Source: Flavobacteriales bacterium UBA1993
Lineage (GTDB): Bacteria > Bacteroidota > Bacteroidia > Flavobacteriales_G > Salibacteraceae
NCBI GenBank assembly: GCA_002336485.1
Contig: DDCZ01000021.1
Span: forward strand, 808-7,466
Reading direction: 5' to 3'
Length of the DNA stretch: 6,659 bases
The notes beneath the pieces are model-generated. The model saw only the letters and a list, made by a program, of their open reading frames with translations, was not told the DNA's origin and did no database searches. This document shows, in pieces, positions 1-6,044 of this stretch (the stretch's first letter is position 1; each line of letters opens with the position of its first letter). Made by a program: the position numbers and the translations under genes.

Positions 1-851
1 ATCTCGGGCGCAGGAATGGATGTGGCGGATGAGCCCACCTCTAGGAGAGCGTCTTCAAATTCGTAGGGAAGATCGGACTGCTCCTTCTGCACCCAATGCC
101 TCAGGCACTCTTCAAGAAACTCCGCCCGAGATACTTTGACACCAGAAGGCCCGATGAACAAATCACAATTGCACAGCAGCGAAATCACCGCTCTCCAATG
201 CGGAACTTCTTCGCTCCCAAAGTGCATCCACCAGCCTGGGAATTCCGACGCTCCGTTATTGGGCCGGTCGTCGATCAGCACATCCCCGACCACGAGGTCT
301 TTTCGGTGGGTCAGTACGAGTCGTTTTTTCACAACCTCTCCAAAGTGTTGCTCTAGCCACAACCTCTTGTCCGTCCACGCACTTGGGTTGGACCACGGTG
401 CCGTTGACACAAAGTAAACGTCAAACCTCGGGTCCCCGAGCAACAATTCAACTGCATCGATGGCTCCTTCAATCGGCGGAAAACTCAGAAACATGCCTTC
501 TTCTGTGTCACCGTGCTGTTCTCTCCACGCTTTCGTTCCTTGCTCATAATCCACCACCACCCCATCGAGGTCGATGCACACACGGATCACTTCGAAATCT
601 GCGCCATGCGGCATGATGAGCTTTTCGACGCGCTCGAGTTCGGATCTCAATGCGTCCTCTCCTTCTTGGCATCGGCTTTCGACAAACACCTTCAACAACC
701 GTCCAAGCCGAACAAATAGCGGATGCACAGGGCGGCCGCTGTCAAAAAAGAATCCATACAACTGCTCAAAATCATCCCGATCTATGGCCCGGTTGAGGAA
801 GTTGAACAACTCATCGACGATTCGGTATTCATCTTTGCCAAATGAAGTCAT
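1..851 (-). CDS. NT5C-type 5'(3')-deoxyribonucleotidase domain protein with N- and C-terminal extensions (partial, 3' end off the left edge)
   Basis: The frame is open from an ATG at 851 to the left edge, giving 283 complete codons with no stop. An in-frame TAA lies three codons upstream, so the start is firm. Residues about 88-215 match the HAD-superfamily NT5C family, which dephosphorylates (deoxy)nucleoside monophosphates in the cytosol. Motif I is DLDGVVVD (nucleophile D94, acid/base D96), motif II is the S149/T150 region followed by APWSNPSAW, the conserved lysine is probably K184 in HRKDL, and motif IV is LIDDRPNN with D194/D195. Typical NT5C enzymes are about 180-200 residues and begin almost directly with motif I. 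Here an unrecognised helical domain of about 87 residues precedes it, and at least 65 residues follow. The gene starts 25 bp after the glycosylase-like gene on the same strand, as the last visible gene of a three-gene operon. All HAD catalytic positions are present, so activity is expected. The substrate is inferred from the family, and the extensions are unassigned. Confidence 0.85.
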   Translation of the reverse strand, partial: MTSFGKDEYRIVDELFNFLNRAIDRDDFEQLYGFFFDSGRPVHPLFVRLGRLLKVFVESRCQEGEDALRSELERVEKLIMPHGADFEVIRVCIDLDGVVVDYEQGTKAWREQHGDTEEGMFLSFPPIEGAIDAVELLLGDPRFDVYFVSTAPWSNPSAWTDKRLWLEQHFGEVVKKRLVLTHRKDLVVGDVLIDDRPNNGASEFPGWWMHFGSEEVPHWRAVISLLCNCDLFIGPSGVKVSRAEFLEECLRHWVQKEQSDLPYEFEDALLEVGSSATSIPAPE

Positions 852-876
852 GGTCGTTTATCTACTTTTGGTTTGT

Positions 877-1851
877 TCAATCCACTGACGAAAGCATCCG
901 GCCGATTTCTTTCGCCACGTAGTACCACATGGAGCTGCTGGCTCCTCCTGACAATTGCCTTGAGAAAACCACCTGGGGCACCTGTTCGGTATCATCAGTT
1001 TGGATACGAAGTGAAAAGGAAGCGTTATCCCAATACAAGGTTTTGCCAAAGCCTTGTCGACCAGGACCACTTCCAAAATTAAATGTCTCATTTAAGACAT
1101 CGTCGTAGTTGGTGAAAATGAGATCCGACACATTCGAATTAGCAACCAACAGCACTTTTGGTTTTAAGCGATCGACCTGTTTCCAAAACTTCCGAACTGC
1201 AATTTCGGCCTTATCATTCCATTTTTTTCCGTCTTTGAGACTTGAAAGAAACGAAGCTTGCACCGTTTCTCTCTCGTGAAACAAATCGATTTGATACCAT
1301 GTGAGTTCACGCCTCTCAGAGTTAGATTCCATTGCCTTCAGTCCAGCAGCGAGCGTTCGTCGGATGGTGTCGAAGTAGGTGATAGTCTGGCATTTAGAGA
1401 GATTGTCTCCGAGTCTGACCACTGGCCAGGAAATTTTGTCCCTTCCAGGTTTTTTCTTACCCTCTACGAAATAGTATTGAAGCTCACTGAAAGCTTCTTC
1501 TTTTCCACTTGAATTTGAACCGGAAAACGTATCTCCCACCCAAACATTCCAATCTTTTTCATTACCAAGGCTTTTCTCGAAACCTTTTCCGCCTTCACTC
1601 AACTGGTTCAGAACATTTAGAAGTCCATCTTCTTCTTTCCGCTTCCTGAGGCGATTAAAGAGTTGCTTATAGGTCCTTAGCGACAGGCTTGGATTCATAC
1701 CAACCACCAATACGTCTAAATCTAAACTGGATTTAATCTTTACGATTTCCTCCTCGAGTAATGCTGGCTGCCCTGGTAAAAGCGTGGTAGATGGTTCTTT
1801 AGACAAAATGAGTAGAATTGAGTCAGAAATGAGTGGCTGAGCATTCGTCAA
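877..1851 (-). CDS. Mug/TDG-like uracil-DNA-glycosylase-superfamily protein (long paralogue)
   Basis: This 324-aa protein is not a named family to me, but its layout follows the uracil-DNA-glycosylase fold, especially Mug/TDG. A hydrophobic strand leads into GMNPSLS at residues 51-57 (compare GINPGLS in E. coli Mug, where the Asn activates water); N53 is the equivalent. A YF and an aromatic-Asp segment (WYQIDLFHER, 185-194) follow. Then comes a helix and strand, RLKPKVLLVANSNVSDLIF (228-246), and a C-terminal strand-turn, VVFSRQLSGGASS (295-307), in the place of the Mug/TDG PSG/PSSSAR loop. All these blocks recur in the 256-aa protein at 2792-3562. Residues 64-157 form a longer insert than in that paralogue (about 94 against 32 residues), rich in Gly, Lys and Glu. 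The predicted role is base excision or nucleobase release, by inference only. The start is TTG, because no ATG or GTG exists between the upstream stop and the motif-I Met; an AAAGG supports it. It lies 11 bp after the acidic protein gene and 25 bp before the nucleotidase gene. Confidence 0.72.
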   Translation of the reverse strand: MTNAQPLISDSILLILSKEPSTTLLPGQPALLEEEIVKIKSSLDLDVLVVGMNPSLSLRTYKQLFNRLRKRKEEDGLLNVLNQLSEGGKGFEKSLGNEKDWNVWVGDTFSGSNSSGKEEAFSELQYYFVEGKKKPGRDKISWPVVRLGDNLSKCQTITYFDTIRRTLAAGLKAMESNSERRELTWYQIDLFHERETVQASFLSSLKDGKKWNDKAEIAVRKFWKQVDRLKPKVLLVANSNVSDLIFTNYDDVLNETFNFGSGPGRQGFGKTLYWDNASFSLRIQTDDTEQVPQVVFSRQLSGGASSSMWYYVAKEIGRMLSSVD

Positions 1852-1859
1852 TGCCGAGA

Positions 1860-1864
1860 CCTTT
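1860..1864 (-). promoter_or_regulatory. Shine-Dalgarno-like AAAGG deciding the TTG start of the glycosylase-like gene
   Basis: AAAGG overlaps the TAA stop of the acidic-protein gene and sits 8 nt upstream of the TTG at 1851. It is the only SD-like match at a suitable distance in this operon. It supports TTG as start where no ATG or GTG is available. Tight spacing to the preceding stop suggests coupled translation. Confidence 0.45.
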
Positions 1865-2603
1865 AATTGCGAATGTAATCGTTATCAAAAACTTCATTGT
1901 CAATGAGGTATTCAGCGATTCCATCAAAATTGTATTGGTACGCTCCCCGCCATAGGTCTCCATCGACTTCATAGATCGCTAAATCGACGCCCAACGCCGT
2001 CAACGCACCTTCGAAAATAGACCAGGCAAAATCTCCTGCCGCATGTTCCAATACAAACGAGTCTTCAAGCACCGAAACCATCAAATCGACCAATTCGCTT
2101 TGGCTTAAGTCCTCCTCGCACATTTTACAAATGGTGCAGTAGAAAACCGTCACGCAAGTATTGTAAAGAATGATGAACTCCTCATCTGAGAGGGCGCTTG
2201 GATCTTTCGGGGTGGCGGAGTCCACGAATTGGTTAAACAAAAGTTCAAAAAATGCAGATCCCTCATCAGCGTCCTCATCCAACTTGAAACACTCACCAAA
2301 CGAATCGTAGAACAGGCTGAAAAGTTTCTTAGGATTGTGATTCAATTCCCTACCGTGGGTGAGCAGGCGATTTATGTGGGCATCCCAATCTTTCTCTTCG
2401 TCATCACTGATTCCCTGAAAGACATTTAAATGATGCTTGACGTCGGGGATGACCCAATAGGCGGAGGGATTTGCATTCACAAAGTCCAAAACCGACTTCT
2501 TGAAGTTCAAACAACCTGCTTCATCTCCAGCTTCAAGCAACTCTCGAATCCTTTCGTGGATATCGTCTGAGTATAATTCGTTGGTCGGTGAAAATAATTC
2601 CAT
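1863..2603 (-). CDS. Highly acidic 246-aa protein of unknown function
   Basis: I do not recognise this protein. It is strongly acidic: by my count about 51 Asp/Glu against 15 Lys/Arg, including the runs SDDEEKDWD (66-74) and LDEDADEG (108-115). It looks almost wholly helical, with no signal peptide and no convincing membrane segment. Residues 150-162 carry four cysteines spaced C-x5-C-x2-C-x2-C (C150, C156, C159, C162), within a hydrophobic stretch. This could bind metal or be chance. It is the first gene of the leftward operon with the glycosylase-like and nucleotidase genes, ending 11 bp before the former. The ATG at 2603 has no Shine-Dalgarno but an A-rich leader typical of Bacteroidota. 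A partner, inhibitor or DNA-mimic role would fit the charge and position, but that is speculation; no function is assigned. Confidence 0.8.
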   Translation of the reverse strand: MELFSPTNELYSDDIHERIRELLEAGDEAGCLNFKKSVLDFVNANPSAYWVIPDVKHHLNVFQGISDDEEKDWDAHINRLLTHGRELNHNPKKLFSLFYDSFGECFKLDEDADEGSAFFELLFNQFVDSATPKDPSALSDEEFIILYNTCVTVFYCTICKMCEEDLSQSELVDLMVSVLEDSFVLEHAAGDFAWSIFEGALTALGVDLAIYEVDGDLWRGAYQYNFDGIAEYLIDNEVFDNDYIRN

Positions 2604-2625
2604 CTGTTTGTAATTTTTGAATTGA

Positions 2626-2642
2626 CTCGAATGCGAATCGAG
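2626..2642. promoter_or_regulatory. Small inverted repeat in the divergent promoter region (possible operator)
   Basis: CTCGA-ATGCGAA-TCGAG has perfect 5-bp arms around a 7-nt centre. It lies 23 bp upstream of the ATG at 2603, between that start and the putative -7 box of the leftward operon. Its position suits a repressor site, but arms this short can occur by chance. Confidence 0.25.
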
Positions 2643-2688
2643 CTGTACATCTCAGGCAAGAAGACAATTACTTAAAAGCTACAAAAAT

Positions 2689-2696
2689 CAAAAATA
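2689..2696 (-). promoter_or_regulatory. Putative Bacteroidota -7 element for the leftward operon
   Basis: On the minus strand this reads TATTTTTG, fitting the TAnnTTTG -7 consensus of the Bacteroidota primary sigma factor. It lies about 85 bp upstream of the ATG at 2603. I see no TTG/TTTG -33 box at the standard spacing, and the surroundings are A/T-rich, so a chance match is possible. Confidence 0.33.
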
Positions 2697-2736
2697 CAAT
2701 ATGTTTTTCGGAATCAGATTGAGCCCAAACACATAT

Positions 2737-2744
2737 TATCTTTG
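2737..2744 (+). promoter_or_regulatory. Putative Bacteroidota -7 element for the rightward glycosylase-like gene
   Basis: TATCTTTG is an exact TAnnTTTG match 47 bp upstream of the ATG at 2792. An ATTG at 2718-2721 could serve as the -33 box, although the 15-nt spacer is shorter than the usual 19 or so. The implied 5' leader is about 40 nt, without a Shine-Dalgarno. Confidence 0.45.
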
Positions 2745-2791
2745 AACCGTCCAATAGATTGCAAACCACCCAAGAAAAGCACGTCTGAACC

Positions 2792-3562
2792 ATGGAAACC
2801 CTGAACGACAAAATCCTTTCACTTTACCCGAAGCACATCAAAGAGTCTTACAATGTTGAATTCGATCGAGCGTATCGACAGAAAATCACAGAGGGATTAA
2901 GCGGTAAACACTTCAACGCTTGGGTGCGAAATTGGAAAAAGGAGAATGGAGTAAAACATCAACTGATCCAATTGAATGTTCCGCCGATGTTTTATCCTGC
3001 ATTTACTGGTCAGTCGGTACTTACAATAGGGCTCAATCCATCCCTTACGGTTGATTTTTTTAAGGATCTTCCTCTCAAAACAAATGATCTGGCGTATCAG
3101 AAAAATCAAATAGAAGAGCTTGTTGGGTTTCAACGAAAATTGAAATACGGTGCAGAACAAATACCCTATTTCAAACAGCAGGAAGTCTTTTTCAAAAAAA
3201 TAGATCTCGACTTTGCAAAGGAGGTCTTCCATTATGATTTTATTCAAATCAGACATACGGATGCATCTGACATGGAAAGGCATCTGAATGAGAATCACTC
3301 ACTTAAAAACCAGGCCTTTGAGCACTTGAATTTTGTTCTGAATTCCTTGAGACCAAAGGCCATATTCGTATTCAACGCTGCAGTCTCGCGCTTCATAAAG
3401 AAAGAAATGGTCCCACATCAAAGCTTGCATCCGGAAATGGGCTGCTATTTGCTCAACGAAGTGCCGCTAATCTTTGCTAATCAATTAAGCGGTCCGGCCA
3501 CCTCGGAACCGTTTCGGGAATTGCTTGTGTGGAATTCGAAGCGGATTTTATCCTTTACTTAG
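2792..3562 (+). CDS. Mug/TDG-like uracil-DNA-glycosylase-superfamily protein (short paralogue)
   Basis: This 256-aa protein is paralogous to the 324-aa protein encoded at 877-1851. Matching blocks, in order, are VLTIGLNPSLTVDFFKDL (76-93), PYF (125-127), FHYDFIQIRHTDAS (146-159), LRPKAIFVFNAAVSRFIK (186-203) and PLIFANQLSGPATS (225-238). The GxNPS motif, with N82 at the position of the water-activating Asn of Mug, and a C-terminal QLSG loop in place of PSG/PSSSAR, suggest a uracil-DNA-glycosylase fold. The first 75 residues form a helical, basic extension not obviously shared with the paralogue. The ATG is fixed by a TGA immediately upstream in frame. It is transcribed divergently from the operon containing its paralogue and converges on the DUF2779 gene. 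By rough count its G+C is about 40%, lower than its right-hand neighbour. The substrate is unknown; glycosylase activity is inferred from motif layout alone. Confidence 0.75.
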   Translation: METLNDKILSLYPKHIKESYNVEFDRAYRQKITEGLSGKHFNAWVRNWKKENGVKHQLIQLNVPPMFYPAFTGQSVLTIGLNPSLTVDFFKDLPLKTNDLAYQKNQIEELVGFQRKLKYGAEQIPYFKQQEVFFKKIDLDFAKEVFHYDFIQIRHTDASDMERHLNENHSLKNQAFEHLNFVLNSLRPKAIFVFNAAVSRFIKKEMVPHQSLHPEMGCYLLNEVPLIFANQLSGPATSEPFRELLVWNSKRILSFT

Positions 3563-3569
3563 AGCTGAT

Positions 3570-3797
3570 GGGCTAAGTTTTTGAATGATGACGCGACGTA
3601 CGTGAGCACTCCATTCAGACCGACCTTGTTCAGTCGCAAAGACATCAAATGGTTGCCTTCACCTCATCGATGAGCCTGGGGAAGATGCGTTGAAAAACCC
3701 TTGAATTGGTTGCAATTGAAGACAACCCCGTCTCGTGTCCAGTTTTCTAGTCCACCAGCACACCGTCCATATCAACATGTACAACGAGTTTATCCAT
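3570..3797 (-). pseudogene. Broken NT5C-type deoxyribonucleotidase gene (remnant)
   Basis: An ATG at 3797, 10 bp after the DUF2779 stop, opens MDKLVVHVDMDGVLVD, a textbook NT5C start with HAD motif I (DMDGVLVD). The next codon is TAG (3747-3749). Downstream fragments of the same family appear in different frames. GFFNA in one frame and RLIDEVKA in the motif-I frame resemble the region between motifs I and II. FDVF (3638-3649) then lies one base out of phase with motif I, corresponding to FDVY in the intact nucleotidase at the left edge. Its frame stays open into the end of the convergent gene at 3562. No motif IV (DDR) remains, so the 3' half was lost where the other gene begins. At least one nonsense change and one or two frameshifts make it non-functional. 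It was probably once the last gene of an operon with the DUF2779 nuclease. The lower boundary is approximate. Confidence 0.72.
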
Positions 3798-3807
3798 TTT
3801 TTGAGAG

Positions 3808-5748
3808 TTATTCGATCAATTCCTGGAAATGCTCCCAAATGAAGACCATTGCCAGCGTGTCCAGTTCGCAGTATTGGAGTAGGGCTTTCTCGAGCGCCTT
3901 ACGTTCTTTCGGATGCATATCTGCATTTTGCATGTGCGACCACGCTATCATTGCGGCACCACCATTGTTGAGTTCGTCACCAGCGTAAAACCGATCAATC
4001 TCGTCGAGGTCGACGTCGATCAGGTCTGACAAGGGGGGCAAGAACTTGTAGGGGTTTATGGGGGTGCCTGTCGAGTCGGTGCGAAACCAGGTGTAGCCAG
4101 ATGGGAAGTTCCAACTTGGCATCACTTCAGTTCCATAAACCGGCTGTGAATATTTGTATTGTAAGCGCTTGCTCGAAGCGAGAACGGCGGGCAATACATC
4201 CTTGATGGAATTTGACCCCCCCATTCGGGGGTGCCAGAAGTGCTTTTCGACGAGTTCCTTCAGATCTACCATGTTTCGGTGACCTGACCACCCACCACCT
4301 TTCTTCCCTGTTTCATAGGTGATTTCCTCGATAAAGTTGAGCAAGATCTGCGTGTGATCAGCATCAAACGGACTGCCTTGCGACAGTTGCCGATGTGCGA
4401 AGTTCAAATAGGTATTTTCGTGTGAAGCGTAGCGGAAAATCGTACCGCCTTCATTTGAGAGTGCGTTGTGCAGGGCATCTACAAAATTGAACGTAGGATT
4501 GATGTCGCTGCCAGTTTCCAGAAATTGTGTTCGATGAGTCACTGAACCACTGGCGTCCATGACGTGATGGGAAAACTGGAAGCTCAGCCCCTCATGGGGG
4601 CGCATGCCCGCGAAGTGGGGGATAGCTGGCGCGCTGGTTTCAAAATCAATGAAATGGTATGGTGGGGGTAGTTCTAACATGGCTTTTCGGAGCCCATCCA
4701 CATCGATTTGGGAAGTGTCAGTCTTCGTTCCCAAGACTTGAGTCCATTGCCTTGGGACATTTTTACCCGAGCCCAAATCCTCTTCCTCCACTTGCTCCAT
4801 AAACTGAATCCCTTTCTCGAATAGTTTGCCCCCGCCTTTCCAAATGTCCCAAACCTTTCTCCGCTCGAACTCCCGTGCCCCCCAACCGAGCCCCCGGCTC
4901 CAGCACTCCTCCTTGCCTTTCGAAAACTCGCATTTCTTGCAGCGTGTATCGATGGGGGACTGTCGGGGCGGCGCGTTCCTTTGATATCCAACGGCATCCT
5001 CTTCGCACTGCTTCACGAACTCAGCAAAAGTTGTCTCACCGAGAACCGCCGCCTTGTTTGCTAAGCCTATAGGGCCCTCAAGCGCCCGAATCGCCTCGGT
5101 GAGATCCCGCATTTCCATCAAGGGTTCACCGATATCCTGAAGGGCAAGAGACCTATCTACCCTGCAATTTGGGCTGCCATCCCGGGCACGTGAAATCGGA
5201 AATTTTGAATTCAGGTGATTGACGTTTGCCACCCGACGCTTGTCCATGACCATCATAAGGCCTTTGACGCGGACATGTTCCCCCTTCTCCTTGTACCAGT
5301 CTTCAACAAGTTGTCTCTGAAAGGCCAAATCCGCTACATACCCCAACCACTTTGTCGTCACGCCTTGGCCGCCCTTCAACAGCATGTTTGTCTCTTCATC
5401 CACACCTTTCGATTTCACCTCAATCACCTCCACTTCATTCCCCACTCGCCGAAAGATGTCTACCCGGGCCATCCTCATCCCTACTTGAAAGGCCGGTTCA
5501 AACAACGTTCTCTCCGACTGCTCCTCGAGTAATCGCTCGGTCTCCAGCAGTGCCGTTACATTGCCAACCTCGTGAACTTCTACACCATCTGGAAAATGCA
5601 ACTTGGCCAATTCGCCGACCTGGATTCCACCCTCTGCGAGTGCCGCCAGAAAAGGATCGCGCACCGATTCGTCGTCATAACTCTTCAGACTGTAGTAAAG
5701 CTTGGTGGGACACTCGAGCGCTTTCTTGAAACGGGACTTGGTTAGCAT
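3808..5748 (-). CDS. DUF2779 protein: Cas4/RecB-like Fe-S nuclease fused to a DEDD (DnaQ-like) exonuclease-fold domain
   Basis: This 646-aa protein starts MLTKSRFKKALECPTKLYY, the usual beginning of the DUF2779 family, so the ATG at 5748 is secure. The N-terminal half resembles Cas4/RecB-type PD-(D/E)XK nucleases: D97 in RVDIF and E110-x-K112 in VIEVKSK form the active site. C13 near the start plus C270, C273 and C282 (CKKCEFSKGKEEC) match the four cysteines that hold a 4Fe-4S cluster in Cas4 and AddB. The C-terminal DUF2779 half opens with FIDFETSAPAIP (D368, E370), continues with RYASHEN (around E444) and VDLKELV (D495), and ends YCELDTLAMV (D630). This is a DEDD exonuclease pattern. Both catalytic centres look intact, so a cytosolic enzyme that cuts or trims nucleic acid ends is expected; substrate and polarity are unknown. 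It lies 60 bp downstream of a small minus-strand frame and 10 bp upstream of a broken nucleotidase gene. The related COG2251-type RecB nucleases share this two-domain plan. Confidence 0.88.
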   Translation of the reverse strand: MLTKSRFKKALECPTKLYYSLKSYDDESVRDPFLAALAEGGIQVGELAKLHFPDGVEVHEVGNVTALLETERLLEEQSERTLFEPAFQVGMRMARVDIFRRVGNEVEVIEVKSKGVDEETNMLLKGGQGVTTKWLGYVADLAFQRQLVEDWYKEKGEHVRVKGLMMVMDKRRVANVNHLNSKFPISRARDGSPNCRVDRSLALQDIGEPLMEMRDLTEAIRALEGPIGLANKAAVLGETTFAEFVKQCEEDAVGYQRNAPPRQSPIDTRCKKCEFSKGKEECWSRGLGWGAREFERRKVWDIWKGGGKLFEKGIQFMEQVEEEDLGSGKNVPRQWTQVLGTKTDTSQIDVDGLRKAMLELPPPYHFIDFETSAPAIPHFAGMRPHEGLSFQFSHHVMDASGSVTHRTQFLETGSDINPTFNFVDALHNALSNEGGTIFRYASHENTYLNFAHRQLSQGSPFDADHTQILLNFIEEITYETGKKGGGWSGHRNMVDLKELVEKHFWHPRMGGSNSIKDVLPAVLASSKRLQYKYSQPVYGTEVMPSWNFPSGYTWFRTDSTGTPINPYKFLPPLSDLIDVDLDEIDRFYAGDELNNGGAAMIAWSHMQNADMHPKERKALEKALLQYCELDTLAMVFIWEHFQELIE

Positions 5749-5808
5749 GTTGGCTTTCAGTTTTGATGGGTGCTTTTACGACCAAATTGACCAAAGCTGC
5801 GGTGTGAT

Positions 5809-6018
5809 CTAAGGGTCTAATTTCACTTGGTTTTGGTCGCTTTTTGAAGGCTTTTGTCCGGACTGAATACGAAAGTCCTTCTTTATACTTGACTGATTCT
5901 CTCGGGAAATTTCAAATTGATAGCTTTCAACCGTTTGGAGGTTTCCATTAGTCTTTTGATTGCATAGCGCATAGTGAAAGGCATTGATGTAGGCAGTTTC
6001 GACTTGGGAATACTCCAT
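5809..6018 (-). CDS. Hypothetical 69-aa protein
   Basis: This short frame runs from ATG 6018 to TAG 5809, with an in-frame TAA immediately before the ATG. I do not recognise the product. The first half (ETAYINAFHYALCNQK) reads like a helix. The second half is rich in Gln, Ser, Lys and Asn and looks disordered. AGGAGG (6041-6046) lies 22 nt upstream of the ATG, too far for a normal Shine-Dalgarno. It follows the 97-codon frame by 26 bp and precedes the DUF2779 gene by 60 bp, so it could be a co-transcribed small gene. Without homologues it may equally be a chance frame. Confidence 0.38.
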   Translation of the reverse strand: MEYSQVETAYINAFHYALCNQKTNGNLQTVESYQFEISRENQSSIKKDFRIQSGQKPSKSDQNQVKLDP

Positions 6019-6044
6019 TTACACGTTTCTGATCCGTGCACCTC

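Noticed and set aside
96..888. Several plus-strand frames of 68-104 codons
   Set aside because: They lie opposite the NT5C gene, whose HAD motifs are unambiguous; the plus-strand products are rich in Ser, Pro, His and Arg and resemble no protein.
858..1091. Minus-strand 77-codon frame overlapping the end of the 324-aa gene
   Set aside because: It is an out-of-phase shadow of the region encoding the conserved QLSG loop of the glycosylase-like protein.
2897..3298. Minus-strand 133-codon frame opposite the 256-aa gene
   Set aside because: The opposite frame carries the conserved GLNPSL and FHYDF blocks shared with the paralogue; this frame is an A/T-rich antisense shadow.
3700..3721. Imperfect hairpin CTTCAATTG-CAAC-CAATTCAAG followed by GGTTTTT on the minus strand, as a terminator for the DUF2779 gene
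   Set aside because: The stem is A/T-rich with a central mismatch, the T run is offset by two G, and the bases fall inside the nucleotidase remnant, where they explain coding-like fragments.
4674..5072. Frames of 65-107 codons overlapping the DUF2779 gene on both strands
   Set aside because: They lie over the cysteine-cluster region of a confidently identified gene, and arise from its locally high G+C, which makes stops rare.
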